Source: Kalmanozyma brasiliensis GHG001
Taxonomy: Eukaryota; Basidiomycota; Ustilaginomycetes; Ustilaginales
Direction: 5' to 3'
Length of the DNA stretch: 64,000 nucleotides
Assembly: GCF_000497045.1 (NCBI RefSeq)
Contig: NW_015961970.1
Coordinates: 802 to 64,801 of the forward strand
Part shown: one piece after another, positions 30,621-39,423 of the stretch
How the letters are laid out: each line of letters opens with the position of its first letter
Position numbering within the stretch: the stretch's first letter is position 1
Program-made: the position numbers and the translations under genes
The notes under the pieces: model-generated
Told to the model about the DNA's origin: nothing
Databases searched by the model: none
The model's input: the letters and a program-made list of their open reading frames with translations, nothing else

Positions 30621-31653
30621 CGAGTGACCGGCTCCGTTCCGACACGTTCGTCACGGCTGTGAACGCAATCACAACGGAACGGGTTCGTCAGCGAGGTATG
30701 GTCACACAAAGCTGTCGACAGACAGCTGATTCTGATCAACGTCGCTCCATCTTCGGTGAAATTGACACATGCCATCTTCCTGCATGGCGTGGCGCAGGAT
30801 GACTGTGCTTGCTGCTGCGCGATGGAACATCTCTTCTTGCAAGTGCGGCTTTTCCACGCCCTTCACTCATCCAATCAAAGCTTCTTTGCTGCCAGGGTCT
30901 TATTCAGTCGGGAGCCGTAATGGGTCTCACAGGTCGATCGCTGGCCGATCAGCTGACTCATGACAGGCTGATGGTGCAGGCAAGCCACAAAGCATTGAAA
31001 CCGGAAGCTGTTCCGACAAAGGAACGAGGCGGCTTTCTGATTCGAGACCACGCCGCACTCAAAGTTCCATCTCGAGGGTCCATCTTGGTCTTGTTGCCGA
31101 CGTTCGACAGTCGATCATATGACTCAGCATTACCTTGTCCACACCAAACGCAGCGCGAACTCCACGCTACAGCCGAACACAATCTTCTAGCCCACATCAG
31201 CCCGACTGATCGCGGATAGCTCACACTACCTTCGCAAACCGTCATGGAACAGAGCTGCTCCTCAGTGGCCACCTGAAAGGCCTGAGGCAGAGCAGCCGAC
31301 GCAGCAAACGCTGGCGAGAGCTTCACATGGGTCTACAATGCCTCTGCACGCTATCAACGAGCGCGCGATCCAGATCGACCCTATACTCCGGCCTGTGCGC
31401 CTGTTCGAGACAGACGCGCAACACAGCTGCGACGCGGAAGGATTGGCTGGGCGCTTCAACAACCCTGCAGGAGAACGGCAACCTCGACGGTACGCAGATG
31501 CTTGATGCGTTGACTTTGACGTGGAAGCCCTAAAAGTACAATGTGTTGATGAGACGGAAACATGCTGATGAATATCGGCGGTGCTGAGGAACAGCGCAGT
31601 CGGGACTTTGTCGTTGCGTAGCAGGTGGGCGATGTGTCGGTTCGGAGAAGTCG

Positions 31654-32119
31654 CTACTTCTTCTTGCCCTTCATTGCCGCACGACGACCCTCGCCTGAAA
31701 TGCGAGACACGTTTGGAACAAAGATCGAGCAACAGGATCAGCAAGGCATACTCTATCGACGCATAATCAGCCCGTGCGCCCAACATCCCTCGCGAGACCT
31801 GGGATGTGGACTTGCTGTCGTCTTGTCGAAACTTACCCTTCTTAGGAGGACCCTTGCCAAGCATCTTCTTCCTCTCAACGTCCTTCTCGCGCTGAATCTC
31901 TCGAATATCTTGCAACCTTCCAAGCGACGGAGCGAGCTTCTCTATCGACCTGAAGTTGACCGTCGGTGGGTAGTAGGTCAGCATCGATGGACCTTGTAAC
32001 CTTTGACGCAGCACCTTGGATCCTGTTCGTGCGTGTGTGGGGTTGTATGTCGTGCCGAAGATCTTGGCTTGCAGCGCTTTGAGCGACGAGACTGCGCTCG
32101 CGGATGGTGCAACCTTCAT
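31654..32119 (-). CDS. RSM27: Mitochondrial small-subunit ribosomal protein mS33 (Rsm27), one intron
   Basis: 107 aa in two exons: exon 1 32119-31837, intron 31836-31695 (142 nt, GTAAGT...TTTCAG, phase 1), exon 2 31694-31654 (41 nt). The unspliced frame runs open far past the donor, but only splicing gives the basic family ending, ...KGPPKKG/EGRRAAMKGKKK. Conserved blocks are KIFGTTYNPTHARTGSKVLR and QRLQGPSMLTYYPP, as in MRPS33/Rsm27. It is a component of the mitoribosome small subunit. Length matches the family (~105-110 aa). It is divergent from the metacaspase gene. Confidence 0.92.
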
Positions 32120-32581
32120 CTTGTGTGTGTGGCCCGTTGGCTGATGTGTGCCGAACAGCGATGCTGATGGTGTCGAGCGCAACAGGAATACGGGTCGAGA
32201 AGAGTTGAGATGCAGGCAGCAGCTTGTTCCGCAAAATGTCGAGGTCACGTGAGTCATTCTTTTTTCGCACGAATTTGTTCGCTCACACAGATTCGGGTGG
32301 CTGAGCCGCCGCCGGCTTTCAGCAGCTGCAGCAGCTTGGCACCTAAGAAAAGGCACGCACGGTCCCCGTTCTGGACTTTAGCCAAGTCCACGCTCAGTAC
32401 AGCCTGCTGCACAGCTTCTCAGCTTACGCCCATTTCACAACTCCCGTGGTCATTCGATATCCTCTTTCACCACTATATCAGCCACAGCACAAGGTTACGA
32501 CACAAGCGTGCTCGAAAGACATCGTCCACACAACGACCCGCACGCAAGAACAGCACTAGACTCAATCCAATCCTCGCAAGC
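32120..32581. other. Divergent promoter, mS33/metacaspase
   Basis: 462 bases between outward-facing ATGs. A TATATC at about 32474-32479 lies ~105 bases upstream of the metacaspase ATG and is a possible TATA element. No gene seen. Confidence 0.45.
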
Positions 32582-33781
32582 ATGGCGTACCCCGGGCAGG
32601 GCGGTCACCACTATCAGTCGACGCACGGCGGCGGCGGCGGCGGAGGCGGTGGATACGGACAGCAAGGATACGGCTACGGTGCACCTCCGCCCCAGCAGGG
32701 AGGTTACGGGGGCGGATACGGCGGTCCTCCCATGCAGCCTCCCCCTGGTGGTCCTCAGGGGCAAATGGGCTACGGCTACGCTCCGCAATCCGGCGGCCAA
32801 GTTGGCCCGCCCGAGTATGCCTCGAGTCACGTCAATTACAACCCTCAGGGTGGTATGATGGGCAACCAGCGTTACGAGTACTCGTCGATGCAGGGCAAGC
32901 GCAAGGCTCTGCTCATCGGCATCAACTACTTTGGTCAGAACGGCGAGCTTCGAGGATGCATCAACGACGTGCGCAACGTGCAAAACTTCTTGAGGCAGCG
33001 CGGATACAAGGACGACGACATGGTGGTACTGACTGACGACCAGCGGGATGGACGCAGCATTCCGACGAGGCAAAACATGACGGCGGCCATGCACTGGCTG
33101 GTACGCGGAGCGTCACCAGGCGATGCGCTCTTCTTCCACTACAGCGGTCACGGTGGCCAGGCGAAAGCTTCTCAAGGCGACGAGGCGGACGGATACAACG
33201 AGACCATCATCCCTGTCGACTACCAGCAAGCGGGTCAGATGGAGGACGACGAATTGCACGCTATCATGGTTCGCCCACTACCCGTGGGATGCCGTCTCAC
33301 AGCCATCTTTGATTCGTGTCACTCTGGAACGGCGCTCGACTTGCCTTACGTCTACTCCACCTCGGGCAACATCAAGGAGCCCAATGTCATTGCCGGTGTG
33401 GGCAAGGGTCTGATGGGCGCTGCGATGAACTACGCACGCGGTGATGTGATGGGCATGGCCAAGGGACTCTTCTCCACATTCACCTCGGCGAAGAACACCA
33501 ACGGCGCCGAAGACATCACCAAGCAGACGCGATCGAGCGGTGCCGACGTGGTGATGCTGAGTGGCTGCAAGGATGCACAGACGAGTGCGGACGCTACCGA
33601 GGCGGGCAAGGCGACGGGCGCGTGCTCGTTTGCCTTCCTGTCGGTGATGAACCAGTACCAGCAGTTGACGTACAAGCAGATGCTCAACGCGGTGCGCGAC
33701 GTGCTGGCGAGCAAGTACAGCCAGAAGCCGCAGCTGAGTTCGTCGCATCCCATCGACATGGACCTCCTTTTCGTCGTTTGA
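32582..33781 (+). CDS. MCA1: Type I metacaspase
   Basis: 399 aa from the ATG at 32582; the frame is open upstream but that part is leader. An N-terminal Gly/Tyr/Gln/Pro-rich prodomain (~1-100) precedes the caspase-like p20/p10 domain, which starts KRKALLIGINYFGQNGELRG. The catalytic His is His190 in HYSGHGGQ and the catalytic Cys is Cys246 in DSCHSG. Metacaspases cut after Arg/Lys, depend on calcium, and act in protein quality control, ageing and stress-linked death. Length and prodomain agree with other fungal Mca1 proteins. No introns. Confidence 0.96.
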   Translation: MAYPGQGGHHYQSTHGGGGGGGGGYGQQGYGYGAPPPQQGGYGGGYGGPPMQPPPGGPQGQMGYGYAPQSGGQVGPPEYASSHVNYNPQGGMMGNQRYEYSSMQGKRKALLIGINYFGQNGELRGCINDVRNVQNFLRQRGYKDDDMVVLTDDQRDGRSIPTRQNMTAAMHWLVRGASPGDALFFHYSGHGGQAKASQGDEADGYNETIIPVDYQQAGQMEDDELHAIMVRPLPVGCRLTAIFDSCHSGTALDLPYVYSTSGNIKEPNVIAGVGKGLMGAAMNYARGDVMGMAKGLFSTFTSAKNTNGAEDITKQTRSSGADVVMLSGCKDAQTSADATEAGKATGACSFAFLSVMNQYQQLTYKQMLNAVRDVLASKYSQKPQLSSSHPIDMDLLFVV

Positions 33782-34368
33782 TTGCTTTTGCACTGTATAT
33801 CCTTGATCTTGCATCTAGTCTTTTCATCTACGAAAGTGTGATCGCAGTGTGACCACCACGAAGAGGATGCGACTGTGGCCCTTTCATGTACCAAGTGCTG
33901 GTCACACCTCTTATCGCCCTTTCCCACGCACAATCATCCACTTTGCTCCTCGGCGTAGCCAGTCTGTGACTGAGTCGCCTGTCATCCCGGATCCGCTGTA
34001 TCGTCACAGCTGCAAATAAGCTTTCGGGCTCATCTTTGGATTGAAAGTCGGTCGATCCGATGACGTTTAGAGCGTGTCACGGGCCAGCCGAAGAAGCCTC
34101 CACAAAGTCACTTTTTGGACCGGTTTTCAGCCGAACTTTTTGGGGCCTTTATTCATGTTTGCTTGCTTCCCCGCTTTGAGAGGGGAGCGTGACAGCAGCC
34201 CAAGAATCTTGCTCATTGGCTCGGCTTCAGCGGCCAATCGCTCAAGTCACAGTCACATCAAGCCATCCATCTCTTCATCTGCCACCACAACCATCATCCG
34301 AGCCTCCGGACTGTCGACCCAGCAAGTATCGCGATCAAGAGGTCACAAGCCCCTCGACCACCGCCATC
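33782..34368. other. Metacaspase-MBOAT intergenic region
   Basis: 587 bases between two plus-strand genes. It should hold the metacaspase 3' UTR and the acyltransferase promoter. No gene seen. Confidence 0.5.
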
Positions 34369-36018
34369 ATGCTGGAATCCGTCTTCCAGCCCATCGCCGA
34401 TGCGGCCGGTGCACCCATCGACTACATCAAGCTTTTCATCTCTTTGCTCTCGGCCTTCCCTCTGGCAGCTGTCTTTCCATACCTGCCATCGCCCGCAGCA
34501 AAGCATCTCTACAGCTTGGTTATCTCGTTCATCTTCTTCGTGCCCATCCTCAATCTCTATGGCGGCTTTCTACAGCTCCTTGGCTCGGCGCTGCTGACCT
34601 ACTTCATCTGCATGTTCAAGGTCGGCGGCCAAAACATGGGCTGGCTCGTGTTTGCACTGCAGATGGGCCACTTGACCTACAATCATGGTGTTCGCAAGTT
34701 TGGAGGCATCCCTCTGTCGACGCTCGAGATCACGGCGATGCAGATGGTCGCTGTGATGAACCTCACCACGTTCGCTTGGGACTGTTACGATGGTCAGATC
34801 CGCACAGAGGCCGAGTGCGATGACTCGCAGAAGAAGAGCCGTATCACCAAGATGCCGTCCATCCTCGAGTTCCTGGGCTACGTGTTCTACTTTCCTGGTG
34901 TCTTGATCGGCCCTTCCACCCGCTTCTGCGATTACCGAGCCTGGAGCACCGGCGAGCTGTTCGCATCACCCAAGGGCAAAGAGAAAGCTACCGGCCGCAC
35001 TGGTCCAGCTTCTCTCCCCAACGGCCGCCTCTTCGCCTCTTTCCGTGAGCTCTTCGCCGGCATCGGCTTTATGGCCATCTACTCGGTCTTTGCGCCCGCC
35101 TATTCCTACGAGAAGCTCATCGGTCTCCACGGCGGTCTGCACCACCTTCGCTGGTACCAAAAACTCGTCTGGATCCAAGTGGCCGGCTTCATGGCGCGCA
35201 CTAAGTACTACGGAATCTGGTCGCTCACCGATGGCGCGTGTATCCTCTCCGGTCTCGGCTACAACGGCGTCGACCCCACCAGCGGCAAGACGCGCTGGAA
35301 TCGATGCCGCAATGTCGATATCCCCAAGATCGAGTTTGCCAACAACTGGAAGGAGCTGCTCGACGCGTGGAACATGAACACCAACGTGTGGCTGCGAAAC
35401 AACGTCTACAAGCGCATCGCTCGCCCTGGCAAGAAGCCCGGGTTCAAATCGACCATGACCACCTTCTTCACCTCTGCGTTCTGGCACGGGTTGGAACCGG
35501 GTTACTACCTCAGCTTCGTCCTGGCCGGGTTCATGCAGTCGGCAGCAAAGACGCTGAGGAAGCATCTACGACCTGTCTTCTTCTCTCAGCCCAACGTGGC
35601 CAACCCGACCTTCGCCAATGTACACACCTTCTCGGTGCCGCAGCTGGCGTACTGCACGGCATCCGTGTTGGCCTCGCAGGCGACGCTCAACTACGCCGTT
35701 GCGCCGTTCATGCTGCTTGAGCTGCGCGCGTCGATTGCCGGCTGGAAGGCCGTCTACTTCTACGGCCATATCTTGACGTTTGTCACTATCCTCGCTTTCC
35801 AGAATGGACTGGGTCGGGCGCTGGACAAGAAGAGCGGACGGGCGAAGCTCAGCAAGCGCGGCGAGTCGGAGAAGCCAAAGGCGTTTGCGAGCGGGTTCAC
35901 GACCGATGCGGACAGCGATGCCGAGGGCTTGCGCAACCGCACGAGGAACGGTGCAAAGAAGCTGCTCGACGAGCAGGCCGAGGACGTGACGGCGTTGGCG
36001 CCCGAGCCAATCTCGTAA
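34369..36018 (+). CDS. ALE1: MBOAT lysophospholipid acyltransferase (Ale1/Lpt1-like)
   Basis: 549 aa from the ATG at 34369; the frame reaches back to 34189 but the family N-terminus (a short amphipathic start, then membrane segments) begins here. Eight or more hydrophobic segments are visible. Conserved blocks include FLGYVFYFPGVLIGPSTRF, then WNMNTNVWLRNNVYKR and SAFWHGLEPGYYLSF, whose His373 is the MBOAT catalytic histidine. Ale1-type enzymes in the ER membrane transfer acyl groups from acyl-CoA to lysophospholipids (Lands remodelling). The C-terminal ~70 residues are charged and cytosolic-looking, with a Lys/Arg/Ser-rich part. Substrate choice cannot be read from the sequence. Confidence 0.92.
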   Translation: MLESVFQPIADAAGAPIDYIKLFISLLSAFPLAAVFPYLPSPAAKHLYSLVISFIFFVPILNLYGGFLQLLGSALLTYFICMFKVGGQNMGWLVFALQMGHLTYNHGVRKFGGIPLSTLEITAMQMVAVMNLTTFAWDCYDGQIRTEAECDDSQKKSRITKMPSILEFLGYVFYFPGVLIGPSTRFCDYRAWSTGELFASPKGKEKATGRTGPASLPNGRLFASFRELFAGIGFMAIYSVFAPAYSYEKLIGLHGGLHHLRWYQKLVWIQVAGFMARTKYYGIWSLTDGACILSGLGYNGVDPTSGKTRWNRCRNVDIPKIEFANNWKELLDAWNMNTNVWLRNNVYKRIARPGKKPGFKSTMTTFFTSAFWHGLEPGYYLSFVLAGFMQSAAKTLRKHLRPVFFSQPNVANPTFANVHTFSVPQLAYCTASVLASQATLNYAVAPFMLLELRASIAGWKAVYFYGHILTFVTILAFQNGLGRALDKKSGRAKLSKRGESEKPKAFASGFTTDADSDAEGLRNRTRNGAKKLLDEQAEDVTALAPEPIS

Positions 36019-37510
36019 GGCAAGTTTGCTGGATTTGATACCGCTGCTGGTGTCTAGCAAAGGCGCACCTCGGGGTGCTTGATAACAATCAATACGAAAA
36101 GACATTGAAAAGTCAAAGGAACATGGACGCTGATCACGGGTCTCTGAAGCGGATGATAGTGTTTCGTCGGAGAGTTACGCGTCTGAGGTACTCAGCGTCG
36201 GTTAAGAATGTCTAGAATCTAGGTTTGTAGAGAGGTTGAGTTTGCGAGTTGGCAGTCCATGCTTGCGTTCGCAAGTCCAGGCTCTGCGGGCCACTTTGAT
36301 CGCTTTTGAGGCGGACCAAAGCGCGCCATGTCCAGCGTACTGCGTGTCTCGTGCTTCCTCGGAAGGGGCTTTCAACAAGCAAGCACACAGCATCAGACGC
36401 CGAAGGAAGGGCGATCTTGCCAGCTCTCGCTGGACCTTGCCACACATATGGGCTCGTTGACGCACGTCTCTCCGCAACAAGGCTAGCCTGTCTCCAGTGC
36501 TGGCGACAAACTGAGCGAGCTCGATTGGCAAGGCTCTAGCGTGGGAAAATGACTGTGCATGCACACGCAACAGCTGCGGCTCTCGAGTGCAGAGCGTCAT
36601 GAGGCCCTGCTACTCACCGCGCAAAGCCTGCTTCAAGGCATTTCTTTCACGTACCACTACAAGGGCCGCTCGCATCGTTGAGAGCCACGTGATGGGGCCA
36701 AAGAGTCTTGCCAGCGATATCGGGCTGCGTGAAACGCTCCTTGTGCTCAGTCACACGCCGCGCTGCATACCGAAGTGTGCCAGTGCGAGGATCATCCTGC
36801 GACTCAGCATGGAAGAGGAGGCCCTCGATAGCATGGACAGGTGACCCGTTCGCATGAACTACAAACGCAATCTCTGCCAAAACTCTCCTCGTTGACTGGC
36901 TGTGACAGTGTGGGGCAGCACTTGGATCGGATGCAGCGTTGACAGCTTCTACACCTGTCACCCACGCATTGATTGCATCACAATGTCGCCATTGAGCGAA
37001 TGACAGAGCGCCAAATCGCCACTCACGGGGGCAAAGGCATCTCTGTTCGGCCCCATCGACCGACGAACGGCACCCAAGCGAGGACAATGACAGCTTTGCA
37101 TCCAAGCGACGAACAGGGCCCGAGAGTGTAGCTCTGCGCTCCCAAAGCGACATTTGGAGCTGCGCGGCGGCGACCTTTCACCCGCTACAAATTTCGGATA
37201 ATTTCACGCGCCTGTCCAAAACCGCTGAGATCTGCCTCGCTCAAGAGCCGCAAAAGGGGGGCAATTTTCAATGGCCGCTGTCAAAGATAACCCCGCAAAT
37301 CCACCCAAGACAAGGCTGGGCGCAGCCGCGGCTGTAAGCGAGCTTGCACGAAAAAAGGGAACCGCCCAGCAGAGGCTTTTTGACATGCTCTGCTTGCGGT
37401 GCATCTCGAGCTAGGAGTATATAGTCCAGATCCTCAACCTAAACCAGCAGCTCTCTTCCCCACTACCTGTTGCTGATCGCACGAACACAGCAGCAGTCAC
37501 AACTCGAACC
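36019..37510. other. Hydroxylase upstream region
   Basis: About 1.5 kb between MBOAT and the hydroxylase, both on the plus strand. An ATG frame of 168 codons on the minus strand (36647-37153) has no domain or convincing composition. The region ends with a good TATA element at 37418-37424. It probably holds the regulatory sequence of the hydroxylase gene. Confidence 0.5.
37418..37424 (+). promoter_or_regulatory. TATA box of the hydroxylase gene
   Basis: TATATAG, 87-93 bases upstream of the ATG at 37511, followed by a C-rich leader containing CAGATCC. It is the clearest core-promoter element in the window. Confidence 0.55.
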
Positions 37511-38623
37511 ATGGCGACAACCACCGCCACCACGACCACGGCGACCGCCGCGCCAGTCGCGCCCGCCACCCCCAAAGTGGCCAACAAAGGCCGCATGACC
37601 GCCTCCTGGCACACCAAGCCTTCTTCAGAATGGACCTTCCACGAGCGCTCGCTCATCTGGCTCGGCGTGGCCACCGCCAACGACCCGTCCAACCCCGCTC
37701 CCGCGCCGCCGGTCTACCCGAAATCCGCACCGGTCCCCGTCTACCCCGTGTGGAAGATGCACCGCTACATCGCGCCGCGAGCCCTCGGCCCTTTGCTCGT
37801 GCATCACTTCTTCACCCAGTACACCGGCATCCAGGTACCCGTGTGGGTGGCAACGACTCTCTATCTCGCCTACTTCATCGTCTACGGTACGCAGGTGTTC
37901 GCGTGGAACAACGCGATGACGACCAAGTTCGGCACGTTCGACGGTGCTGCGGGCCGAGACGGTGTGCCGGATGTCGACACGACGAGTGTCGCTCTGGGTC
38001 TGTTCATGGTCGTCATCAGTCGGGCGACCATCGCTATCCCTTACCTGTACGAGCCTTCTGCGCCAGTGCTGGACTGGTACACGGTAGCAATGTTGCCGGT
38101 GAACTGCTTCATGTTCGCCGTCGCCGTCGACTTCTGGTTCTACTGGTACCATCGTCTGATGCACGAAGTTCCCTGGCTTTGGAGGTTCCATCGTAAGCAC
38201 CATACCACGAAGCATCCTATCGCCGCTCTCGGTGCGTTTGCGGATCATGAACAGGAGTTCTTCGACATGGTTGGCATCCCCATCCTCGCCTGGTTGAGCT
38301 GGAGAATTAACTTTGCCACTTGGTGGGTCAGCACCTGCTACATCCTCTTCATCGAGGCCTCCGGTCATTCCGGTCTGCGTGGCTACTTCCAGAACCCCAC
38401 GACGTGGATGTTGCGCTACTTCGACGCCGAATTGTGTCTCGAGGATCATGATATTCATCATCGTCAGGGGTGGAAGAAGAGCGGAAACTACGGAAAGCAG
38501 ACCCGACTGTGGGACAAGATCTTCGGAACCCAGAAGCCTAGGATCGAAGGCACACCGGATAACATCAATTGGGACGATCCCATGGACTTCCCTGCGCCGG
38601 TACCGGAAGAGAAGAAGGAGTAG
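37511..38623 (+). CDS. Sterol desaturase/fatty acid hydroxylase family membrane enzyme
   Basis: 370 aa, ATG at 37511. A Thr/Ala-rich N-terminus precedes several membrane segments, clearest at about 110-130, 157-180 and 195-212. The di-iron histidine boxes are HRLMH (His214-His218), HRKHH (227-231) and HDIHH (His313-His317). They follow the order of the fatty acid hydroxylase/sterol desaturase superfamily (ERG3, ERG25, SUR2 and relatives). The sequence is not obviously any of those named enzymes. It acts in a membrane, probably ER, on a sterol, sphingoid or fatty acyl substrate. The C-terminus ends in KEEKK-like charged residues (PVPEEKKE). A strong TATA box and long flanking intergenic regions suggest regulated expression. 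Confidence 0.85.
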   Translation: MATTTATTTTATAAPVAPATPKVANKGRMTASWHTKPSSEWTFHERSLIWLGVATANDPSNPAPAPPVYPKSAPVPVYPVWKMHRYIAPRALGPLLVHHFFTQYTGIQVPVWVATTLYLAYFIVYGTQVFAWNNAMTTKFGTFDGAAGRDGVPDVDTTSVALGLFMVVISRATIAIPYLYEPSAPVLDWYTVAMLPVNCFMFAVAVDFWFYWYHRLMHEVPWLWRFHRKHHTTKHPIAALGAFADHEQEFFDMVGIPILAWLSWRINFATWWVSTCYILFIEASGHSGLRGYFQNPTTWMLRYFDAELCLEDHDIHHRQGWKKSGNYGKQTRLWDKIFGTQKPRIEGTPDNINWDDPMDFPAPVPEEKKE

Positions 38624-39201
38624 AATTGTGGAAGAAACCCATTCGTTTTTTGTTATCATACCTTGCATTCGTTTTAATTATCAGGCACTCTCCATCGGAC
38701 ATGATGAGCAGCGCTCAGAGACGTCTGTGCTTGTTCGCTTGACGCAGGTGCTGCTGACGTCGTCGATTGTCGTCTTTCTTGCTGCAAGCTGCTGACCGCC
38801 GCAATCCTAATCGGACTTTAACGTCAAGCCTTGGCCATGATGGCCATCCTTGGTGGCACTGGTCATGATGCAATGCTTATTCAAAGGTGTTCCTCCTTTC
38901 CGGTTCATGTCGATCAACCTGCCGGCGGACGCTTGCCTGGCGCCCCATCTGCCCGCAGCACGCGTCAAGAGCAGCAGCAGTCCGAAGGCAAGGGCCAGGA
39001 GAAGCAGCGTCGAAGGACCGCCAGCTGCACTCGACAGATCGACGCACCATCCCAGCCGTTTCGGCAGTGTGAGGAAGATCTTCTTCGCGGTCTGCCACGG
39101 TCTGGGCCAGGAGACTTTCCTCGAAACCCTGCACACGCTGATTGACTAGATTCTAAGGTCGTGCACGGCCATCGATCGACGGCTCGAGCAAGGCTGCGGT
39201 A

Positions 39202-39322
39202 CCAATGTCGATGCTCGTGACGTGCGGCCAAATCGCAAACGCCGGTCCTGCCAATGTCAGTCTTCCCACGCAAACAGCATCGGCCAAACCTCAAATGCAG
39301 GTCCTGCCAACGTCGATGGTCG
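39202..39322. repeat. Degenerate tandem repeat, ~50-56 bp unit, 2.3 copies
   Basis: Unit 1 (39202-39250) and unit 2 (39251-39306) share CCAATGTC at the start, GGCCAAA in the middle, then CAAAYGC, and end in GGTCCTG. A third copy begins CCAACGTCGATGG at 39307 and stops after ~16 bases. Unit lengths are 49 and 56. Confidence 0.6.
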
Positions 39323-39352
39323 ATTACAAACCCTCATCATTCACCACGATGG

Positions 39353-39371
39353 CACACACACACACACACAC
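39353..39371. repeat. CA dinucleotide microsatellite
   Basis: About nine CA units in the region between the two converging genes. Confidence 0.9.
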
Positions 39372-39423
39372 TCGATTGCTCTCATCCCAATATCATTGAG
39401 AAGGAAAGTAGCGTTCAGTGCGT

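Larger units (their letters stand above)
27327..31653. other. Long gene-poor interval (4.3 kb)
   Basis: Between the ATG of the Hsp20-tailed gene and the stop of mS33. I see no domain-bearing frame. It contains the upstream region of the Hsp20-tailed gene, two weak ATG-started small frames (listed separately at 28943-29206 and 30081-30620), and pyrimidine-rich stretches near 29450-29560 and 29690-29760. A 12-bp palindrome made of two facing telomere-like units lies at 29961-29972. Non-coding transcripts or a multi-intron lineage gene could be hidden here. Confidence 0.5.
38624..39423. other. Tail-to-tail intergenic region with repeats, hydroxylase/Ldb17-like
   Basis: 800 bases between converging stops. 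It contains a degenerate tandem repeat (39202-39322) and a CA microsatellite (39353-39371), listed separately. Frames here are short and unsupported. Confidence 0.5.

Noticed and set aside
36647..37153. 168-codon ATG frame on the minus strand upstream of the hydroxylase
   Set aside because: No domain, mixed composition and located in a promoter region. Too weak to call.
37625..38668. 347-codon antisense frame opposite the hydroxylase
   Set aside because: Shadow of a gene with intact histidine boxes.
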